Source: an uncultured Pelagibacteraceae bacterium (GTDB lineage Bacteria; Pseudomonadota; Alphaproteobacteria; Pelagibacterales; Pelagibacteraceae). From it: a stretch of DNA of 52,641 nucleotides. This document shows, piece after piece, positions 25,907 to 35,052 of the stretch (its first letter is position 1; each line of letters begins with the position of its first letter). The stretch lies in NCBI GenBank assembly GCA_902597175.1, contig CACJWN010000003.1, forward strand, positions 1-52,641. Direction: 5' to 3'. The notes below the pieces were generated by a model. It ran no database searches. It saw nothing but the letters and a program-made list of their open reading frames with translations, and was not told the origin of the DNA. The translations under genes were made by a program, and so were the position numbers.

Positions 25907-26949
25907 CTGAAAGCTTCCCAATTTAACTCAAGTTTTTTGTCTTCAACAATAGCATTAATCATACCTAGCATTAAAGGTAATTGTTTCTCATTAAAATCCT
26001 CATTTACTTTCTTTGCGATCTCTTTAGCTAAGTCAGCGCCCTCAACAGTAACTTTTTCCATTTTTGTTTTTTTTGCTTCAGAAAATGTTAGCCCCTCTCC
26101 AATATAGGCTCCCATTTTTGCATTTCTTCCTCCGCCAGAACTCACGTAAAGATCTCCTAAACCGGCTAAACCTTTAACGGTTTCTTTTTTTCCTTTTAAA
26201 TGTTCAACAAAAATCTCCATTTCATAAATCGACTGTTTAATAAGAGCAGAAGCAGTGTTCAAATAGTTTTTTTCTCTAACCTCATCAGGTATATTAGAAC
26301 TACACAGGCCTTTTGCTGCTCCTACTGCCATTGAAAATATATTCTTAATTGCTGCGGAAACTTCTACACCGTTTAAATCATCTGAATAAGATGTATGATA
26401 ATAATTTGTATTTAACATGTCAGCTATTTTTTTTGCTACTTGAATATCTTTATTAGCTATGACAACACTGCTATGAACTCTATTAGCCAGTCCGGTTGCT
26501 AGACATGGTCCACCTACAGCTGAGATATTTATTTCTTTTATACCTTTCTCTGATAACAATCTTTCAAGCTTATCGACCAATAGTTCATAATTATTATTGT
26601 AAATACTTAAACCTTTAGTGAGCATTAACAATTTAGGTAATTTTTTTTTATTGAATAGTCTGCTTAATTGATTTGCAGCCCAATCAATTCCTTTTGAGCT
26701 AATTCCCAATACAATTAAATCAACATTCGAATTTAAAAGTTCATCAAATTTTTCAAATCTGAATATATTTATTTCTTTTGGAATTTTGGTGTTTAAACTC
26801 GGGTGTAAATATTCATTTTTTTTTAAGTTATCAATAAAATCATTTTCTAAATGTGTTCCCACTATATTAATATCGTGGTTATTGTCTAAACATGGTATCG
26901 CAAAGGCAGAACCCATTGCTCCCGCTCCAATTATTACAATTTTTGACAT
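25903..26949 (-). CDS. gpsA: GpsA-like NAD(P)-dependent glycerol-3-phosphate dehydrogenase
   Basis: This 348-residue protein interconverts glycerol 3-phosphate and dihydroxyacetone phosphate. It has the N-terminal Rossmann motif GAGAMGSAF, the catalytic lysine in GVEVSAAIKNIFSM and the C-terminal KGLAGLGDLYVSSGGGRN. It is divergent from biosynthetic GpsA: VGGPCLATGLANR stands where SGPSFAxEVA is usual. The coupling to glpK by a 4-base overlap suggests a catabolic role, oxidising the GlpK product in place of the membrane enzyme GlpD, which is not in this window. The biosynthetic direction for phospholipid remains possible. Confidence 0.82.
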   Translation of the reverse strand: MSKIVIIGAGAMGSAFAIPCLDNNHDINIVGTHLENDFIDNLKKNEYLHPSLNTKIPKEINIFRFEKFDELLNSNVDLIVLGISSKGIDWAANQLSRLFNKKKLPKLLMLTKGLSIYNNNYELLVDKLERLLSEKGIKEINISAVGGPCLATGLANRVHSSVVIANKDIQVAKKIADMLNTNYYHTSYSDDLNGVEVSAAIKNIFSMAVGAAKGLCSSNIPDEVREKNYLNTASALIKQSIYEMEIFVEHLKGKKETVKGLAGLGDLYVSSGGGRNAKMGAYIGEGLTFSEAKKTKMEKVTVEGADLAKEIAKKVNEDFNEKQLPLMLGMINAIVEDKKLELNWEAFR

Positions 26950-28362
26950 TTAATCCTTAAATAAAATTTTTTTGAAAATCAAAAAAACTGATATTAGCTC
27001 AATTTTACCAATAATCATAAAAATAATTAAAGCCATCTTAGAAGATATTAACAAATCTGAAAAATTAAGATTTTGTAAATTGTACATTTCAGAATTAACA
27101 GTATTTGTCAAAGTAAGAATGGCTAATTTAAATGACTTTTCAAAACCAATGTTATCAAGCACTAAAAAAGCAGATAAGATGAATAAGCTTATAAAAAATG
27201 AAATAAATATCAAGAATGAAAATTTTATATTTTCATCAGTAATTTTATTATCAGAATTGAAAATTGTTTTTTTAATTACACTATTCGGACTTATTAATTT
27301 GATTATTTCACCAGACGTTATTTTTAATAGTATATAAAATCTAGTTAATTTAATTCCTGATGAATTTGAAATTAATGAGCCACCAATAATAGTGATAAGC
27401 AGAAAATATAAGCTTAAATTATTATCAGATTTTATTAAAGAAATTCCTGAATTAGCTAAACTACTGACTATACTTATTATTATATTTAAACCATTTAAAT
27501 CATATAAATAAATCAAAAATATAAAAACTATTGCAATTACTATTAAATAAAAATCTTCTTTGTGTTCTCTAAATAAAGTTTTTTTATTAAAAAGATTAAA
27601 TAAGAAATAAAAATTCAACATTGATAAAATTAGGGTTAATATTAAAACTAATTTTTGTGAGTTAGTAGAAATTATTTCTGATAAGTTATTAGAGGGTAAA
27701 AAACCTCCTCCGGAAACTAAAGTCATTGTAAGATTTAGAGAGTTAAAAAGTCTTATACCCGAAATATTTAATAATGTAAGAAAAATGAGGCTTAATACTG
27801 AATAATAAATAAATATTTTTAAAATATTGTCCCTAACATTTTGTTCAGATTTTACAATATTTTCACCTGTATAAGTCAGATTCGTCATTTTAAAATTGAA
27901 TGATTTATTTGAAAAAATGAGAATTAAAAAAAATAAAAAGTATAATCCACCTATCCATTGAGAAGATGATCTCCATAAAATTAAAGTTGGATCTAAATAT
28001 TTTATACTATCAAAAGTCGAAAAGCCTGTGCCTGTTAAACCAGAAATTGATTCAAAATAAGCATTCATAAATGTTACTTTAGAATTGCTCAAATAAAAGG
28101 GAGTAGAAATTAACAACCCTACAATTAAATAAACAAAAATTATTAAAATTAATTGATCGATAAAATCTATTTTTTTATTAGATTTTTTTCCAAAAAAATA
28201 AAATCCACTGCCTAGCAAAATTGATAATACTAGTGTTAATAAATACGATTCTATATTGAGAAAATAGTCAAAATACGATGAATACAAAATATTTATAAAA
28301 GCTGACAAACTTATTGGAAAACAAAATAAACTTAAGTAAAAACTTATACTTTTAACGTTCAT
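26950..28362 (-). CDS. trkH: Potassium uptake protein TrkH
   Basis: This integral membrane protein of 470 residues with about ten hydrophobic segments is the K+-translocating subunit of the Trk system. Pore-loop glycines are visible in SGLTGTGFSTFDS (about 106-118), SQWIGGLYF, LVSGGGFLPSNN and ANSGISL, as expected for the four M1-P-M2 repeats. It works with TrkA, whose gene is immediately upstream. The stop lies directly before the gpsA ATG with no gap, so K+ uptake and glycerol genes are on one transcript. Confidence 0.85.
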   Translation of the reverse strand: MNVKSISFYLSLFCFPISLSAFINILYSSYFDYFLNIESYLLTLVLSILLGSGFYFFGKKSNKKIDFIDQLILIIFVYLIVGLLISTPFYLSNSKVTFMNAYFESISGLTGTGFSTFDSIKYLDPTLILWRSSSQWIGGLYFLFFLILIFSNKSFNFKMTNLTYTGENIVKSEQNVRDNILKIFIYYSVLSLIFLTLLNISGIRLFNSLNLTMTLVSGGGFLPSNNLSEIISTNSQKLVLILTLILSMLNFYFLFNLFNKKTLFREHKEDFYLIVIAIVFIFLIYLYDLNGLNIIISIVSSLANSGISLIKSDNNLSLYFLLITIIGGSLISNSSGIKLTRFYILLKITSGEIIKLISPNSVIKKTIFNSDNKITDENIKFSFLIFISFFISLFILSAFLVLDNIGFEKSFKLAILTLTNTVNSEMYNLQNLNFSDLLISSKMALIIFMIIGKIELISVFLIFKKILFKD

Positions 28363-28367
28363 TTTTA

Positions 28368-29741
28368 CTAAATAGAACCTACGCTAAAAATACTCTCGAC
28401 ATCTTTTAATTGTTCTCTTTTAGCAAGAAAGACAACTAAATCATCTTTTTCAAAAATAAAATTAGACCTTGGAATAATTACTTTTTCTTTTCGTACAATC
28501 GCACCAATTCTTATATCTTCAGGCAGGTTTGAGTCTCTTATTTTTTTATTTAATAATTCTGAATTATCCAAAATTTTAGCTTCCATAAATTCATACTCGC
28601 CATCTAACACTGAATAAACTGAGCTTATTGTTCCTCTGTGAACATGTTCCATAATTCTAGATACGGTTGTCATTCTTGGATCAACTAGATCGTCTATATT
28701 CAGTGAGTCTTGTAACAAATTATAATTAGACTTATTAACTATTGCTATAGTTCTTTTTTTCATACCACTTTTTTCAGCTAAAACGCATGCCATCATATTA
28801 TTCTCGTCATCATTAGTTAAAGCTAAAACTGTTTCCGAACCTTCAAGGTTTGCCTCTTTAAGAATTTCTTCATCTAATGCATCTCCATTTATAATAATAG
28901 ATGATGATAGCTCATTTGCTATTTCTTCTGCTCTTTTTTTATCTTTTTCAATTATTTTTACCCTTAAGTCTTCGAAATTTTCCTCTAACATTTTTGCTAG
29001 ATTTAATCCTATATTTCCTCCCCCAATAATTAATACATTTTTTGATATTTTTTCTTCGTGTCCAAAAGCTTTTAAAATTTGGTTAAGTTGATCGCTGTTT
29101 ACAACTACATAAACATTATCATCTTCTAACATTTGATCATTTTTTTTAAGATATAAAAATTTATCTTTTCTTAAAGCACCAATAATGTTTGCTTTAAAAT
29201 CTGGAAATTTTTCTGTAAGCTTTTTTAGTGGTATATTTTTTATAGGACAGTTTTTTTCTATTGAAATTTCTAACATTTTTACTTTTCCGTTTCCAAAAGG
29301 AACACTGTCCAATGCTCCTGGTGCTTCAAGTCTTCTATACAAGGATTTGGCAACCTCTAGTTCGGGTGAAATAATAACATCTATTGGTATATTGGATTTG
29401 TTATATAGTTTTCCCCATTTTCCCTCTAAAAAATCTTTCGTTCTAATTCTTGCAATCTTTTTTGAAACATTAAATAGTGAACTAGCAAGCTGACATACAA
29501 TCATATTTGTTTCATCATTTCGTGTTACAGCAATAATCATATCTGCTTTTTCAGCTCCTGCATTTTCTAAAACACTAGGCAAAGAGGCTCTTCCAACAAT
29601 CCCCTTAACATCCTGAGTCTCGTTAATTTTTTTGATATCATCTGAAGACTGGTCGATTACTGTTACTGAATGTCCTTGAGCTGACAATTGTTTACTAATT
29701 GAAAAGCCGACTTTGCCAGCTCCGCATATTATAATATTCAT
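28368..29741 (-). CDS. trkA: Trk potassium transport regulator TrkA
   Basis: This cytosolic protein of 457 residues contains two RCK modules, each with a TrkA_N Rossmann domain and a TrkA_C domain. The first NAD-binding motif is GAGKVGFSIS at the N-terminus and the second is GGGNIGLNLA around 240. It gates TrkH in response to nucleotides. It lies one base after ntrX and five bases before trkH. The ntrYX-trkA order is common in alphaproteobacteria. Confidence 0.92.
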   Translation of the reverse strand: MNIIICGAGKVGFSISKQLSAQGHSVTVIDQSSDDIKKINETQDVKGIVGRASLPSVLENAGAEKADMIIAVTRNDETNMIVCQLASSLFNVSKKIARIRTKDFLEGKWGKLYNKSNIPIDVIISPELEVAKSLYRRLEAPGALDSVPFGNGKVKMLEISIEKNCPIKNIPLKKLTEKFPDFKANIIGALRKDKFLYLKKNDQMLEDDNVYVVVNSDQLNQILKAFGHEEKISKNVLIIGGGNIGLNLAKMLEENFEDLRVKIIEKDKKRAEEIANELSSSIIINGDALDEEILKEANLEGSETVLALTNDDENNMMACVLAEKSGMKKRTIAIVNKSNYNLLQDSLNIDDLVDPRMTTVSRIMEHVHRGTISSVYSVLDGEYEFMEAKILDNSELLNKKIRDSNLPEDIRIGAIVRKEKVIIPRSNFIFEKDDLVVFLAKREQLKDVESIFSVGSI

Positions 29742-29742
29742 T

Positions 29743-31110
29743 TTAGTTAATTCCTTTTATTCCTAGCTCTTTAAGTTTTCTGTGAAGTGCAGATCGCTCC
29801 ATACCAATAAAGTCAGCTGTTTTAGAAATATTTCCATGATTTTTCTTTAACTGAGTTATTAAGTACTCTTTTTCAAAACTTCTTCTTGCTTCTTTTAAAG
29901 AAGATGAAAATGATTTTTCTAAAAGATCCTTACTGGAATAATTTGAAGAAGCTGGGTTTAAAATATCGTTTATTAATTGATTTATATTTGATTGAGGTTC
30001 GTTAGCTGACAAAATTGTTATTCTCTCGATAAGATTTCTTAACTCTCTGACATTTCCTGGCCAATCGTAAGTGTATAAATTATCATTGTTAATTTCTAAA
30101 TTATGTAATTGAACTCCATTAATTTCTGAAAGCTTTTTTTTGAAATAGTTAATCAGCAATGGAATATCTTCGGTTCTAGAATTGAGTGAGTTGAGCTCAA
30201 TGGGTATCACATTTAATCTATGAAAAAGATCTTCTCTAAATTTATTTATTTTTACTAAATCATTTAAGTTTTTAGATGTAGAGGATATTAGTCTTATGTT
30301 AACATTCACATCTTTAGAACCATTTAGCCTTTTAAATTTTTGATCTATAAGAACTCTAAGTATATTTGACTGAGTCCCGTAAGGTATCTCAGAAACTTCA
30401 TCAATTAATAGAGTTCCTTTATTAGCTCTTTCTAGTGCACCAAAAGATATACTGCCATCATCAAATTCCTCTCCAAATAACTCTTTTTCATACGTGTTTT
30501 CTTTAAGTAAGGCAGCATTTATAATAACGAATGGTTCGTGAGATCTAACTGAATTTTTGTGAATTTTTCTAGCAACTAGTTCCTTACCTGTACCAGTTGG
30601 TCCAGAGATTAAAACTCTACTTTCAGAAGTCGATAATTTTTCAATAATTTTTTTAGCTTTCATTATTGATGGGCTTTTTCCAATTAATTCAAACGAATGG
30701 AAAAGTTTGTTTTCTATAAGTTTTTTTTCTTTTTTAAGCTCTGATGACTCGAGCGCTCTATTTACATAATTAAGAATTTTCTCTTTAGAAAAAGGTTTTT
30801 CAATAAATTCGTATGCACCAAGACGTGTTGCTTCAACTGCTATTTGGACTGTCGCATGACCAGAAATCATAATTACTGGTATTAACTTATCTTTAATTGT
30901 AATCATTTTTAATAAATCAATTCCGTCCTTATCAGCTTTATCGAGTTTAATATCTACAATAGCTAGATCTGGAAGTTTTTTATTTATTTCAAAAACTGCT
31001 TGATCATAATTAGCAGCTGTTCGCACTATATAATTCTGTTCAACCAAAATATTGCTTACAATCGAACGAATATCTGGATTATCATCAATTACTAAAATTT
31101 CTTTATGCAT
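29743..31110 (-). CDS. ntrX: Response regulator NtrX (AAA+ type without GAFTGA)
   Basis: This 455-residue regulator has a receiver domain (phosphoacceptor D53, Lys105), an AAA+ domain with Walker A GPTGTGKE (170-177) and Walker B TLLIDE (233-238), and a C-terminal Fis-type helix-turn-helix. The sigma-54 contact loop GAFTGA is missing: FGEEFDDGSISFGALE stands in its place (212-227). NtrX of several alphaproteobacteria also lacks it, so regulation is probably through the usual sigma factor. It is encoded 8 bases into the end of ntrY. Control of nitrogen metabolism or respiration is inferred from the family. Confidence 0.9.
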   Translation of the reverse strand: MHKEILVIDDNPDIRSIVSNILVEQNYIVRTAANYDQAVFEINKKLPDLAIVDIKLDKADKDGIDLLKMITIKDKLIPVIMISGHATVQIAVEATRLGAYEFIEKPFSKEKILNYVNRALESSELKKEKKLIENKLFHSFELIGKSPSIMKAKKIIEKLSTSESRVLISGPTGTGKELVARKIHKNSVRSHEPFVIINAALLKENTYEKELFGEEFDDGSISFGALERANKGTLLIDEVSEIPYGTQSNILRVLIDQKFKRLNGSKDVNVNIRLISSTSKNLNDLVKINKFREDLFHRLNVIPIELNSLNSRTEDIPLLINYFKKKLSEINGVQLHNLEINNDNLYTYDWPGNVRELRNLIERITILSANEPQSNINQLINDILNPASSNYSSKDLLEKSFSSSLKEARRSFEKEYLITQLKKNHGNISKTADFIGMERSALHRKLKELGIKGIN

Positions 31111-32884
31111 TTAATTTTGGTAAAGTAAGATTGATTACAGTTCCTTTTCCTTTTTTATTGTTTTTAATTGAAAAGACACCAGAGTGTTCATTAATAATTT
31201 TAGTGACAATTGGCAAACCAAGTCCGGTGCCTGTTTTTTTTGTTGTAAAATAAGGCGTCATAGCTTTTTTAGCGTCTGTAATACCTGGTCCATTATCTGT
31301 CAACCTACAAGTTATATAATCATTATTACTATTAATTTCTATGTCAATAATCCCCTTGAATTTAGGGTCTTTTTTTCTAATTTCCTCAAAAGCCTCCTCG
31401 GAATTCTTCATCAAATTTATGAATGCTCTATTGAGTTGATCTTCATCTCCGTTAATAAAAGCTTTTTTTTCTTTCACTTTCAAATTTATAGATGCTTTTG
31501 ATGTCATTTTTACAAAGTCTAATGAGACATTAATTAATTTTAAAAAGTTAATTTTTTTTAAAATTGGTCTAGGCATTCTTGCGAAGTTTGAAAATTCGTT
31601 AACTAATTTTTCAATATCTCTTATTTGTCTATTAATTGTTTCTAAATATTTTTCAAATTCTTGGCCATGATTATTAAGTTTATTTTTGTATTTTTCTCTT
31701 AAACTATCGATTGACAATTGAATTGGTGTTAAAGGATTTTTGATTTCATGTGCTAGCTTTCTAGCTACTGTTTCCCAAGCTTCGTACCTCTCTGTAATAA
31801 GAAGTTTGTTTTGTTGCTCTTTCAATCTTTCTATCATTAAATTAAAATTTTTATTTAATTGTTTAAATTCCTCATCTGTATCTAAATCAGGAACTTTAAC
31901 ATCTAAAGCACCCTTGCTTATAGAGTCAGAGGCACCAATCAAGTTTACTATTGGTTTTGTTAATCTTGAAGCAAAAGTTATTGCTATTGAAGTTGATAAA
32001 AATAATAGTAACGTGACTACAATGATATAAATAATTGCAAAAGTAACCTTTATACCCGTTTGACTATTTTCTACAGAATAATAAAAGCTTACAGCCTCTT
32101 CAGTCTCATTTAAATACCTTAGAATTTCAGGATCAATATTTCTGGAAATATAAAGATAAGTGTCTACCAAGGAATTCAATTTGGTCATTACAGTAGTTTT
32201 ATTTTCTAAATTATTTGATACAAATACTGGTTTCCCTTGTAAAACTAAATCGTAATCTTCGTCAGAAGGTATTATAAATTCTTCACTTACATCTCTAACA
32301 TCTGAAATTAAAATATTTCCCAAACTATCTATTAAATAAACATCATCTATTCTTCTTAAAAATTTTTCAGACCTTAATATTTTTTTAAAGCTTGAGGGAT
32401 TGGAATAGTATAAATTTGAAGCTCTGTTTAAACCCACACTCATTAAAATTACGTCAGACAAAACGTTTTCCTTACTTTCTTCTAAATAATTTTTTGCTAC
32501 ATCATAAGAATTATTAACTGCTTTAGTAATTTGTTTATCAAAATAATTTTGGACACCAAAATTAAAAATAAATAAAGAAAAAATAGCAACAATTAAAGAG
32601 GGAATTACTGTAAAAAGTGAAAAAACAGATATATACTTTAAATTAGTTTGCGATCCTTTTTTATTTTTTTTACCAGCGTAGTAAAATCGATAAAAATTTT
32701 TAAAAATAAGGGTAAAAAAAACTAATAGTAAAATAATATCGATTATTAATAATGTTTGTAAGTTTTTATCAGTTAATGATATGAAGCCTTCATTAATAAA
32801 GGTCAAGAAGGTTACAATTCCCATAAAAATACATAAAAATGAGGATAAAATAATCCAGTTGAAATTTTTTATAATTTTAAACAT
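31103..32884 (-). CDS. ntrY: Sensor histidine kinase NtrY
   Basis: This 593-residue membrane kinase is the partner of NtrX. Membrane segments are visible at about 10-30, 45-62, 84-110 and 280-303, with a periplasmic sensor region of about 170 residues between the last two. A HAMP domain (about 304-357) and the H-box with H379 (RKLAHEIKNPLTP) follow, and the C-terminal ATPase has NLMKNSEEA, DNGPGI and GTGLGLPI. It is shorter than typical NtrY (700 or more) because the cytoplasmic PAS domain is missing. It starts the operon ntrYX-trkAH-gpsA-glpK. Confidence 0.9.
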   Translation of the reverse strand: MFKIIKNFNWIILSSFLCIFMGIVTFLTFINEGFISLTDKNLQTLLIIDIILLLVFFTLIFKNFYRFYYAGKKNKKGSQTNLKYISVFSLFTVIPSLIVAIFSLFIFNFGVQNYFDKQITKAVNNSYDVAKNYLEESKENVLSDVILMSVGLNRASNLYYSNPSSFKKILRSEKFLRRIDDVYLIDSLGNILISDVRDVSEEFIIPSDEDYDLVLQGKPVFVSNNLENKTTVMTKLNSLVDTYLYISRNIDPEILRYLNETEEAVSFYYSVENSQTGIKVTFAIIYIIVVTLLLFLSTSIAITFASRLTKPIVNLIGASDSISKGALDVKVPDLDTDEEFKQLNKNFNLMIERLKEQQNKLLITERYEAWETVARKLAHEIKNPLTPIQLSIDSLREKYKNKLNNHGQEFEKYLETINRQIRDIEKLVNEFSNFARMPRPILKKINFLKLINVSLDFVKMTSKASINLKVKEKKAFINGDEDQLNRAFINLMKNSEEAFEEIRKKDPKFKGIIDIEINSNNDYITCRLTDNGPGITDAKKAMTPYFTTKKTGTGLGLPIVTKIINEHSGVFSIKNNKKGKGTVINLTLPKLNA

Positions 32885-32931
32885 CTAAATAAGCATTAAT
32901 TATTTATATAAATATATTATAAGTTTATATC

Positions 32932-34077
32932 ATGAGTTTTTGTTTAATTATTCTTGCTGGAGGTAATAGCCATAGATTTAGGTCTAATATAGGCAAACCA
33001 TATCAAAAAATAGCGGGGAAATCATTAATTGAAATAAATCTGAGTAAAGCAACGAGATTTAAACAAATTAAAAAGTTTATTCTTGTATATAATAAAAAAG
33101 ACTTAAAACGAGTGAAATCTCTTAAACTTAAAAATGTAAAACTTGTTGCCGGAGGAAAAAATAGACAACAATCTACTTATAATGCTCTAAAATACTTATC
33201 AAGTCAAAAAGGAATATCTAAAGTATTAATACATGATGTAGCTAGACCAAATTTTTCTACAAAACTTTTAAAAGCCATATTAAGAAATATAAGAAATCAC
33301 AGAGCAGTTGTTCCTAAATTAGAAGTGCAAGATGCAATTAAACAAATAATAGACTCAAGTAATGAAGAATACATAGTAGGAAAAAAAAGAGATAATTTAT
33401 TTTTAACTCAAACACCACAAGCGTTTAATTTAAAGGAAATATACTATCTACATAAAACCAATTTTAGCAAATATAAAGATGATGATATTTCTTTGTATAT
33501 GGATCTTAATAAAGTTAAGTTTATCAATGGAGAAAAAAATAATTTTAAGATTACAGATAAATTGGATTTTGAAAATTTAAGGAATATTTATAAATCCAAA
33601 CAAAGTGTTGGAATAGGTTTCGACGTACATAGATTAGTCCCTAAAAGAAAACTTTATTTAGCAGGTTTAAATATAAAATCTAAATTAGGTACATTGGGAC
33701 ACTCAGATGGTGATCCTATCCTTCATGCTATTACTGATTCAATTTTAGGAGCTTGTAAAATGGGAGATATAGGTCAATTGTTTTCTGATAAAAGTAAAAA
33801 ATTTAAAAATATAAGATCGACTGTTTTGCTTAAAAAGGTAGTAGATAAGACTAAGTCTAATGGATATTTTATAAATAATATTGATTTAAACATTATAACT
33901 CAAACACCTAAGATAAAATACTTAAAAAATAAAATGATTGATAGTATTGCTAAGCTCTGTGAAATTTCTAAAGATCAAATTAATATAAAAGGGAAAACAA
34001 CCGAAAAACTAGGTGTTATTGGAAAAGAAAAAGCAATAGCGTGCGAAGTTATATGTTCAGTCATTAAATATGATTAA
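32932..34077 (+). CDS. ispDF: Bifunctional 2-C-methyl-D-erythritol 4-phosphate cytidylyltransferase / MECDP synthase
   Basis: This fusion of 381 residues carries out two non-consecutive steps of the non-mevalonate isoprenoid pathway. IspD covers about 1-222 with the CTP loop LAGGNSHRF (8-16), the HDVARP block (101-106) and TQTPQAF. IspF begins near 226 with the zinc ligands DVH (231-233) and continues with LGHSDGDPILHAITDSILGA and GDIG. The fused form is usual in alphaproteobacteria. It is divergent from ntrY and overlaps pgpA by 8 bases. Confidence 0.93.
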   Translation: MSFCLIILAGGNSHRFRSNIGKPYQKIAGKSLIEINLSKATRFKQIKKFILVYNKKDLKRVKSLKLKNVKLVAGGKNRQQSTYNALKYLSSQKGISKVLIHDVARPNFSTKLLKAILRNIRNHRAVVPKLEVQDAIKQIIDSSNEEYIVGKKRDNLFLTQTPQAFNLKEIYYLHKTNFSKYKDDDISLYMDLNKVKFINGEKNNFKITDKLDFENLRNIYKSKQSVGIGFDVHRLVPKRKLYLAGLNIKSKLGTLGHSDGDPILHAITDSILGACKMGDIGQLFSDKSKKFKNIRSTVLLKKVVDKTKSNGYFINNIDLNIITQTPKIKYLKNKMIDSIAKLCEISKDQINIKGKTTEKLGVIGKEKAIACEVICSVIKYD

Positions 34078-34573
34078 AACCATAAATTATTTATTTGTTA
34101 CATGTTTTGGTATTGGATCTTTTAGATTTGCTCCAGGAACTATAACTTCTTTAGTTACAACAATTTTTTTATATAGCCTATTTCATTTAATTAATCTTTC
34201 TAGCAGTATTATATTACTAATTTTGTTTTTAGTTTTTATATATTCATTTTATGCAGTCTCCGAATATATAAAATATAATGAAAACAAAGACCCTAAAGAA
34301 GTTGTTATAGATGAGTTTATTGGCCAATCTATTCCAATTTACCTTTATGAAATTGCGCACGGAACTACAAAAGACCAACAGGAATCAATTCTATCTTATT
34401 TATATATTTTTATTTTATTTAGATTTTTTGACATCAAAAAACCATTTCCGGTTAGTTTTTTTGATAAAAAATTTAAAAATAGTTTTGGAGTAATAATAGA
34501 CGATGTGGTTGCAGGTCTATATGTCGTCCTTACATTTATAATCTTTATGATAATTAAATCTAAATTTTTCTAA
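34070..34573 (+). CDS. pgpA: Phosphatidylglycerophosphatase A
   Basis: This inner-membrane enzyme of 167 residues removes phosphate from phosphatidylglycerophosphate to make phosphatidylglycerol. It has about four hydrophobic segments. The N-terminal GIGSFRFAPGTITSL, the acidic VVIDEFIGQ motif (about 80-88) and the C-terminal DIKKPFPVSFFD/IIDDVVAGL blocks match PgpA. It overlaps ispDF by 8 bases and shares one base with the next gene. Confidence 0.88.
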   Translation: MIKTINYLFVTCFGIGSFRFAPGTITSLVTTIFLYSLFHLINLSSSIILLILFLVFIYSFYAVSEYIKYNENKDPKEVVIDEFIGQSIPIYLYEIAHGTTKDQQESILSYLYIFILFRFFDIKKPFPVSFFDKKFKNSFGVIIDDVVAGLYVVLTFIIFMIIKSKFF

Positions 34574-35052
34574 TGAGTCTAACTAAAAATATAATTTTAT
34601 TAATTAAAAGAAAAAAAATGAAAATTTCAATCGCGGAATCTTGCACCGGAGGAATGTTGTCTAGCGCTATTACCTCTTTTAGTGGAGCGTCAAAAGTATT
34701 TACTATGGGATTAGTTACTTACTCAAATCAATCTAAAACAAGTATATTAAAAGTACCTCAAAAAATAATAGAAAAATATGGAGCTGTAAGTGTTCAATGT
34801 TGTTTGGCTATGGTCAATAATTTGAGTAAAATTAGTAAATCAAAAGTCTGTGTCTCAATCACAGGAATAGCTGGACCTAAAGGAGGGTCTAAACAAAAAC
34901 CAGTTGGTTTGGTTTATATTGGAATTAGGGTTGGAAAAAAAGTTATTGTTAATAAATGTAATTTTAAGGATAAAGGAAGAGTTTTTATTCAAAAGCAAAC
35001 TGTAAAAAAAACTCTGAATTTATTAGCGCAATTGATTAAACGGGATAGCTAA
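34573..35052 (+). CDS. pncC: CinA C-terminal-type nicotinamide-nucleotide amidase
   Basis: This stand-alone CinA_C domain of 159 residues deamidates nicotinamide mononucleotide in pyridine-nucleotide recycling. The conserved IAESCTGGMLSSAIT (about 18-32), MGLVTYSN, KYGAVS and SITGIAGPKGGS-like segments are all visible. The N-terminal MoaB-like half of full CinA is absent, as in other PncC proteins. It shares one base with pgpA and its end overlaps the convergent gene at 35036 by 17 bases. Confidence 0.88.
   Translation: MSLTKNIILLIKRKKMKISIAESCTGGMLSSAITSFSGASKVFTMGLVTYSNQSKTSILKVPQKIIEKYGAVSVQCCLAMVNNLSKISKSKVCVSITGIAGPKGGSKQKPVGLVYIGIRVGKKVIVNKCNFKDKGRVFIQKQTVKKTLNLLAQLIKRDS

Noticed and set aside
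26972-27337. 121-codon plus-strand frame over trkH
   Set aside because: It is antisense to a long membrane protein gene in AT-rich DNA; open frames opposite such genes are common by chance.
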